A stretch of DNA of 64,000 nucleotides from Rosenbergiella gaditana (GTDB lineage: Bacteria > Pseudomonadota > Gammaproteobacteria > Enterobacterales > Enterobacteriaceae): contig NZ_JABBFR010000011.1 of assembly GCF_018494065.1 (NCBI RefSeq), forward strand, positions 58,243-122,242, read 5' to 3'. This document shows positions 61,986-64,000 of this stretch, in pieces (within the stretch, counting starts at the first letter, position 1; every line of letters begins with the position of its first letter). Under the pieces are notes generated by a model, which ran no database searches, had not been told where the DNA came from, and was given only the letters and a program-made list of their open reading frames with translations. Made by a program: the position numbers and the translations under genes.

Positions 61986-62579
61986 TTACCAATAGACAAG
62001 GCTAAACCAAACCTCACTATTGAGTTCAGACGGATTTAAAACTCTGGCACTGGCATGATATCGAGCCGTGAAATGTAAAATCATATCAAAGCCATCTAAG
62101 CTTGTTTGGCTAGGGATCACCGTGTTGGGTTTAATACGTTGATTTGATTCGTCGAATAACATTAAATCTAACCCTGTATATCCCCCATCACCTGTCATAC
62201 CGATAGGAATATCGTTTCTACCCGTCACAAGAAAAGAATCAGGATCTTTGCTATCAGTTACACCAAAAAAACTAATACCAACATGGTTCGCTATTTGGGG
62301 ATCACAATCAGTAAGAACAATATTAAAAGGCACCGCTACCGAAGACATATCACCAACCCGGTGAAAAGCATCCGTTCTATATTGCCCCATATTAATAAGC
62401 ATCTCTTGGCTTTCTGTTGAGACGACACAAGCACCTTCATTAATGAGCCCTTTCATGTGTACATCACCACCATAAACGGTCACTATAGGGGGTTTTCGAG
62501 CCTCGGCCATAGGAATAAATGAAGCACTAATTAATACAATTAATATACATGAATTAACAAACAGATTACTGAACCACAT
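61986..62579 (-). CDS. Fimbrial minor pilin (operon 2)
   Basis: 197-residue pilin: signal peptide to about AEA-RKP, donor strand VTVYGGDVHMKGLINEG, first cysteine ACVVSTES and second LTDCDPQIA, C-terminus SEVWFSLVYW. In place it corresponds to FimI, between the major pilin and the chaperone. GAGG lies eight bases before the ATG. Unlike the usual Tyr-Gln end the last residue is Trp, after the chaperone-contacting Tyr. Confidence 0.88.
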   Translation of the reverse strand: MWFSNLFVNSCILIVLISASFIPMAEARKPPIVTVYGGDVHMKGLINEGACVVSTESQEMLINMGQYRTDAFHRVGDMSSVAVPFNIVLTDCDPQIANHVGISFFGVTDSKDPDSFLVTGRNDIPIGMTGDGGYTGLDLMLFDESNQRIKPNTVIPSQTSLDGFDMILHFTARYHASARVLNPSELNSEVWFSLVYW

Positions 62580-62600
62580 AAATAAGACCTCATCGATAGT

Positions 62601-62630
62601 TTCCTCGGCTAGCTTAAGCTAACCGAGGAA
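62601..62630 (-). repeat. Strong intercistronic hairpin after the major pilin
   Basis: 62601-62613 pairs with 62618-62630 over 13 positions (one G-U in the RNA), TTAA loop. Read on the - strand it lies between the major pilin stop and the minor pilin start; its T-run precedes rather than follows the stem, so it is not a normal terminator. Such hairpins stabilise the upstream major-pilin mRNA in several fimbrial operons, which would favour major over minor subunits. Confidence 0.75.
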
Positions 62631-62650
62631 AAAATCTAACGAATCAGTAC

Positions 62651-63247
62651 TTACTGATATTGCAGTACAAACATTGCATCTGCATCTGCTTGACCGGCTG
62701 TAGGTTTCGCACTAGTGGAAACATATTGAGCGGCGAATTGTAGGGTGTTACTTCCGTCAATGATAGTATGCGCAGCAGAGAATTTAGAACCATCAATTGG
62801 TAAAACTTTAGAGGTTTCATCAAGGATTTGAATACCTACACCTGAAGCTGTATTCGCATTATCACCTGCTGAATTGATAGCCAGTAAATCAGAACTGGTA
62901 GTATCTTGCTGACCAGTAAAAGCGATTGCTGCGGTAGTTGCGACAGAAGTATCACAGTCTTCCAATTGGATTTGGAAAGGTACCGTTGCAGATTTATCAC
63001 CAACTTTTTTAAAGTGATTTAGGGTATATTGTCCTAGCTCAACAGTTTGATCAGCAGATTTGGTGCTAACAACGCAAGCCGCATCAACTAATGAACCCGT
63101 AAAGTGAACAGTACCACCATTTACAACTTTAGTTGATGGAGCTGGAGCTGGAGCTGGAGTATCCCCACCATCATCCGCTGCGAAAGCTGTACCAATAGAT
63201 AAAGTCATTGCAGTACTTAATAATAATACCAATTTATTTAATTTCAT
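62651..63247 (-). CDS. Type 1-like major fimbrial subunit FimA (operon 2)
   Basis: 198-residue major pilin. Signal peptide MKLNKLVLLLSTAMTLSIGT (to FA-ADD), an acidic then Pro/Ala-rich stretch (DDGGDTPAPAPAPSTK), the type 1 donor strand VVNGGTVHFTGSLVDAACVV, second cysteine LEDCDTSVA and C-terminus MFVLQYQ. From the donor strand on it resembles E. coli FimA, with the extra N-terminal stretch added in front. First gene of the operon, downstream of about 630 bases of non-coding DNA. Confidence 0.92.
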   Translation of the reverse strand: MKLNKLVLLLSTAMTLSIGTAFAADDGGDTPAPAPAPSTKVVNGGTVHFTGSLVDAACVVSTKSADQTVELGQYTLNHFKKVGDKSATVPFQIQLEDCDTSVATTAAIAFTGQQDTTSSDLLAINSAGDNANTASGVGIQILDETSKVLPIDGSKFSAAHTIIDGSNTLQFAAQYVSTSAKPTAGQADADAMFVLQYQ

Positions 63248-63873
63248 TTCTATCCCGTTAATACAATATATATGCTAGTTAATAGATATCGGTTAATTCT
63301 TTATACCGAATTTTATTTTTATGCTGTAATGATTACTCTGGTAATACGTTCACAGACAACTTTCTTAGCAAACTATTTATTAGAGTGGTTAAAATAAAAA
63401 CCCTATATAAATAAACTCACCACTTAAAGAGTGTCTATTTATAACATTACCAATTTTATAATTTACACCGAGATAAATTACCCTTTAATTTCACCAAAAA
63501 ATAATTTCATGAAATGAATGAAATATTCAAATTAAAATAAATCCTCTATAACGAAGAGAGAAATTATTCCAATAGAATCTAAAAAGGACCTCTAACTCGA
63601 TGAAAAAATAATAGCAATTTACGGATGGCGAGTCAAAAATGATAAAAAACACAAAGCATTAGGAAGTATTGTTAATTAGCTGACTAGTTATATGGCGTAA
63701 AATTAAGGTGCTTATATAGAAAAGATTTTTATTGTATATATATACGTATTTACACAGTTGCTAGTTCGAATAAATCAAACCTAGCTATTAATTAGCGATA
63801 TGAGTAATAAATCCAGTTGATGATAACCTATTTTCAGTAATATTATTTTACATTTAAATGTTAAAGTAAGTTA
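63248..63873. promoter_or_regulatory. Non-coding region upstream of fimbrial operon 2
   Basis: About 626 very AT-rich bases between the major pilin start and the IS1-like element. Must hold the operon promoter. I looked for paired inverted repeats like those of the E. coli fim switch and for a recombinase gene and saw neither. Confidence 0.5.
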
Positions 63874-64000
63874 GGTAATGACTCCAATTTATTGATTTAG
63901 TGTATGATGGTGTTTTTGAGGTGCTTCTGTGGCTTCCATCTCCGTGTGCTGTCCCTCTTGTTCCGTGACTAAAGGCGTTGTCTGTAACGGCAAAAGTACT
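63874..64000 (+). mobile_element. IS1-family insertion sequence, left end (truncated by window)
   Basis: From 63874 the sequence GGTAATGACTCCAA followed by TGATTTAGTGTATGATGGTG matches the left end of IS1-family elements: terminal repeat, promoter and insA start. Only 127 of the roughly 770 bases of an IS1 are inside the window, so the right end, insB and the target duplication cannot be checked. It sits about 626 bases upstream of the second fimbrial operon, pointing away from it. Confidence 0.9.
63929..64000 (+). CDS. insA: IS1-type InsA, N-terminal part
   Basis: GTG start at 63929 followed by 23 further codons, giving a zinc-finger start with CCPSC and a later cysteine (VCNGKST), as in IS1 InsA. 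InsA is the DNA-binding repressor that becomes the transposase N-terminus after a -1 frameshift into insB. The rest is outside the window. Confidence 0.88.
   Translation, partial: MASISVCCPSCSVTKGVVCNGKST

Noticed and set aside
63248..63873. Invertible switch before operon 2
   Set aside because: AT-rich but no matching pair of inverted repeats seen by eye, and no FimB/FimE-like gene in the window.

Overview
The window is enterobacterial chromosome. From position 2 to 30774 the gene order is the familiar E. coli-like block gltD / sspBA / rpsI-rplM / zapE / zapG / degQ-degS / argR / aaeXAB-aaeR / tldD / yhdP / rng / yhdE / mreDCB / aroQ-accBC / yhdT-panF / prmA / dusB-fis, and the proteins are close to the E. 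coli ones as I know them. Moderate GC, three-subunit sugar-acid dehydrogenase genes and two chaperone-usher operons fit Erwiniaceae (a Rosenbergiella- or Tatumella-like genome is my guess, not proven). Compared with the E. coli order, several genes are missing: mdh and yhcN/yhcO around argR, and csrD and acuI between mreB and aroQ.

Layout. 2-5411: glutamate synthase end, stringent-starvation proteins, ribosomal proteins L13/S9, division factors. 5428-8691: periplasmic proteases DegQ and DegS, then the arginine repressor with a perfect ARG box. 8751-13048: aromatic-acid efflux pump AaeXAB and its divergent LysR regulator. 13071-23162: TldD, YhdP, RNase G, Maf-type pyrophosphatase and the MreBCD rod-shape operon. 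23800-30774: aroQ, fatty-acid carboxylase subunits, pantothenate uptake, ribosomal protein methylation, dusB-fis with a recognisable fis promoter.

30836-42803 is accessory. A complete type IC restriction-modification locus (hsdM-hsdS-hsdR, EcoR124I-like) sits directly after fis. Its specificity subunit has two mutually similar target-recognition domains joined by three 12-bp (TAEL) repeats. After it come an AT-rich membrane protein of unknown function, a small DUF1471 protein, an outer-membrane porin and a ProP-like transporter.

42804-64000: fimbrial operon 1 on the + strand (pilin, chaperone, usher, adhesin); a sugar transporter with a P-loop kinase; a HAD phosphatase; a gluconate-2-dehydrogenase-type complex (Tat subunit, GMC flavoprotein, triheme cytochrome c) in overlapping genes; a polysaccharide-deacetylase-family protein; a small lipoprotein. 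Then a solitary 5S rRNA with an rrn-type terminator but no 23S gene beside it. In place of the 23S gene lie what looks like a lysine-riboswitch remnant and a decayed lysC pseudogene. Fimbrial operon 2 (type 1-like, - strand) fills 56717-63247, and the left end of an IS1-family element begins at 63874 and runs off the window.

The strongest non-routine signals are the duplicated-TRD HsdS with its slippable repeat, the orphan 5S / lysC ruin, the missing mdh, and a low-complexity insertion in the second usher. I found no CRISPR array, no tRNA gene and no evidence for a wholly new multi-gene system.
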